A DNA stretch of 8,140 nt from Opitutia bacterium (GTDB lineage Bacteria > Verrucomicrobiota > Verrucomicrobiia > Opitutales > Seribacteraceae), in contig NZLE01000094.1 in assembly GCA_002692605.1 (NCBI GenBank), positions 1 to 8,140 on the forward strand, given 5' to 3'. This document shows positions 6,990-8,140 of the stretch, piece by piece. The first letter of the stretch is position 1. Each line of letters starts with the position of its first letter. The notes under the pieces were generated by a model. The model worked only from the letters and a program-made list of their open reading frames with translations. It had not been told where the DNA came from and made no database searches. The translations under genes were made by a program, and so were the position numbers.

Positions 6990-7991
6990 TTGCCCTCATT
7001 GAAAAAAATAAATTCCAGTATCTGCCTTGCCCTCACCCTGAGCATTCTTTTCTCCTGCTCCGACGAATCCGCAGAAACTGAAAAACAACCAACACCTCCC
7101 CCCTCTTCGCCGGAGCTGAGCAAACCACCGGTCGTCTCGAATGATCCGGAATTGGAATTCCCACTGGTCTACGTCGAGGAACTCGACCAAATTCAGGAAT
7201 TCTTCAAGGAGCAACATGAAACCAGTTTCAGTCATCTCCCCAACAAGAACTGGATGAGTTACACGGCGGGCAAGGATGGAGTCCTGACCAAAATTCTGCT
7301 TTTCGGGAGACCCAATTACATGGTTTCCGAGCACTATGGCTCGGCAATGAGTGGATTCGTCCGAGCTGGCAACCCTAACACCGGCGCCAAATACGGATCC
7401 TGGGAGTTGAGCAGAGATGACATCGTCAACCAACTCAGCGGACAGGGTCTCGAGGAGCGAGAATCCGGATGGATCACCATCCGTCTAAGAGGTGAAATCC
7501 CACAGGAGGCTGGCAAAACCTATTTTCTTGTGTGTGACCGGATTGCCGACGGTCGGCCATGGTTTGGAGCGTTTGCCTTCGGTGATGGAAATCCGTATCT
7601 GCCTGGCAGGCATTGGCTTCATCCGGGACATGATCTCGTTTTCCGCACCTATGTTGGAAAAACCGCCGAGCAGATCGAACGGGAACAAAAGACAATGAAC
7701 GACGAAAGCCCTCCCGTTGAAGATAAAGCCATCGCAACCAGCCCTATTCTACAACCACCCCCTCCAAAACCCTTGGGACAACCGGCAATCCTCGTTGAAA
7801 GCGAAAGCCCAGATTCATCTTCGGAAAAGACTGCCACCGAAAACCCTCCTCCTTTTATTCAAAGCAATCCCGAGAAGACGGAAAATTCCGAATCCATCGA
7901 AATCATTGATTTGAGTACGGAAGGAAACTCCACCGAAGAAAAAAAGCAGAAAAGCCTGTTCGATCGTTTGTTCAAAAACAAAAACGAATAG
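6990..7991 (+). CDS. Predicted lipoprotein with beta-rich domain and Pro-rich tail, function unknown
   Basis: From TTG 6990 the protein has 333 residues and opens with a lipoprotein signal: basic start (MPSLKKINSS), hydrophobic core (ICLALTLSILFS) and lipobox LFSC with Cys23 as the likely lipidation site. Serine and aspartate follow; in enterobacteria Asp at +2 signals inner-membrane retention, but here +2 is Ser, which would suggest outer membrane. Residues 24-55 are a Pro/Ser/Glu linker. Residues 56-222 look like a compact beta-sandwich, ending in GDGNPYLPGRHWLHPGHDLVFRTYVG (199-223), a pattern common at the end of jelly-roll modules of secreted proteins. Residues 240-318 are disordered and rich in Pro, Ser and Glu. 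The end, KKQKSLFDRLFKNKNE, is basic and could form a short amphipathic helix. An ORF start at TTG 6957 would put eleven atypical residues before the signal. The gene converges on the tRNA gene with 16 bases between. Domain assignment is inference. Confidence 0.85.
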   Translation: MPSLKKINSSICLALTLSILFSCSDESAETEKQPTPPPSSPELSKPPVVSNDPELEFPLVYVEELDQIQEFFKEQHETSFSHLPNKNWMSYTAGKDGVLTKILLFGRPNYMVSEHYGSAMSGFVRAGNPNTGAKYGSWELSRDDIVNQLSGQGLEERESGWITIRLRGEIPQEAGKTYFLVCDRIADGRPWFGAFAFGDGNPYLPGRHWLHPGHDLVFRTYVGKTAEQIEREQKTMNDESPPVEDKAIATSPILQPPPPKPLGQPAILVESESPDSSSEKTATENPPPFIQSNPEKTENSESIEIIDLSTEGNSTEEKKQKSLFDRLFKNKNE

Positions 7992-8007
7992 CTTTCGCAT
8001 CGAAAAA

Positions 8008-8084
8008 TGGTGCCAGAGGGCGGAATCGAACCGCCGACCTAGGGGTTATGATTCCCTCGCTCTAACCAACTGAGCTACCCTGGC
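8008..8084 (-). tRNA. tRNA with anticodon CAT, most likely elongator tRNA-Met
   Basis: On the minus strand a full cloverleaf of 77 nt with encoded CCA (8008-8010). The acceptor stem is GCCAGGG/CTCTGGC (one G-U), the D stem GCTC/GAGC, the T arm GGCGG-TTCGATT-CCGCC, and the discriminator is A. The anticodon loop ATCATAA places CAT at 8048-8050. The paired G1-C72 and the lack of three G-C pairs next to the anticodon loop rule out initiator tRNA. The loop and GGAATCATAA context fit elongator Met as I recall it, but tRNA-Ile2 (CAT read with lysidine) cannot be excluded by eye. The last anticodon-stem pair is A31-C39, a mismatch. Five Ts follow the CCA directly. Confidence 0.95.
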
Positions 8085-8094
8085 AGAAACACCC

Positions 8095-8124
8095 ATAGGA
8101 TGCGAATCTCTTGAAAATCGTCAA
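8095..8124 (-). promoter_or_regulatory. Putative promoter of the tRNA gene
   Basis: On the minus strand, TTGACG (8119-8124, five of six to consensus) is followed after 18 bases by TCCTAT (8095-8100, three of six). Transcription would start about 8088, a few bases before the tRNA 5' end at 8084, giving a short leader as usual for tRNA genes. The -10 is weak. Confidence 0.4.
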
Positions 8125-8140
8125 TGCAAAGAATATACAA

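Noticed and set aside
8008..8084. Initiator tRNA-fMet
   Set aside because: G1-C72 is paired and the anticodon stem lacks the three G-C pairs typical of initiators.
1..8140. Mobile elements, CRISPR arrays, phage or defence systems
   Set aside because: No transposase, integrase, regularly spaced repeats, nuclease or toxin-antitoxin-like gene is visible on either strand.

Overview
The window looks like a chromosomal segment of a Gram-negative bacterium of moderate GC (roughly half, by eye). LpxI implies a lipid A outer membrane. The bacterial-type leucyl-tRNA synthetase and two uncharacterised proteins, one ending in an aromatic tail of the 'PWVYS...SWIYL' kind and one with a single N-terminal membrane helix, fit the Verrucomicrobiota best (Opitutae/Puniceicoccales-like). 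That placement rests on remembered family resemblance, not on a search. Most start codons lack a clear Shine-Dalgarno sequence. I see no mobile element, CRISPR array or phage gene.

Layout. Bases 1-200 hold no gene I can support. At 201-1121 (+) is a single-domain voltage-gated cation channel with an acid-rich pore (TLEDWTD) and a C-terminal coiled coil. At 1239-3812 (+) is a full-length leucyl-tRNA synthetase (leuS), followed 13 bases later by lpxI (3826-4668, +), which makes lipid X in lipid A synthesis. The close spacing suggests co-transcription. At 4718-5866 (+) is a protein of unknown function that seems to lack the signal peptide expected for its kind and starts at TTG.

The space between 4718-5866 (+) and 6086-6892 (-) is not empty. 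On the minus strand, 5870-6053 can fold into a 184-nt structure with a closing stem, a central bubble holding a small 3' hairpin, and a long apical arm. That is the architecture of 6S RNA (ssrS). A promoter-like sequence (TTGACC...TGTAAT) sits just upstream and overlaps the stop codon of the preceding minus-strand gene. This is the most interesting item in the window and could easily be missed in a protein-only annotation.

At 6086-6892 (-) is a protein of unknown function with one N-terminal membrane helix. It is divergent from a predicted lipoprotein (6990-7991, +) that has a central beta-rich domain and a long Pro/Ser/Glu-rich tail. The 97-base divergent region contains an iterated TTGC motif. 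The window ends with a tRNA with anticodon CAT (8008-8084, -), most likely elongator tRNA-Met, with a plausible promoter to its right.

Functionally, the window mixes housekeeping genes (leuS, lpxI, tRNA, probable 6S RNA) with an ion channel and three envelope or uncharacterised proteins. I see no dedicated multi-gene novel system.
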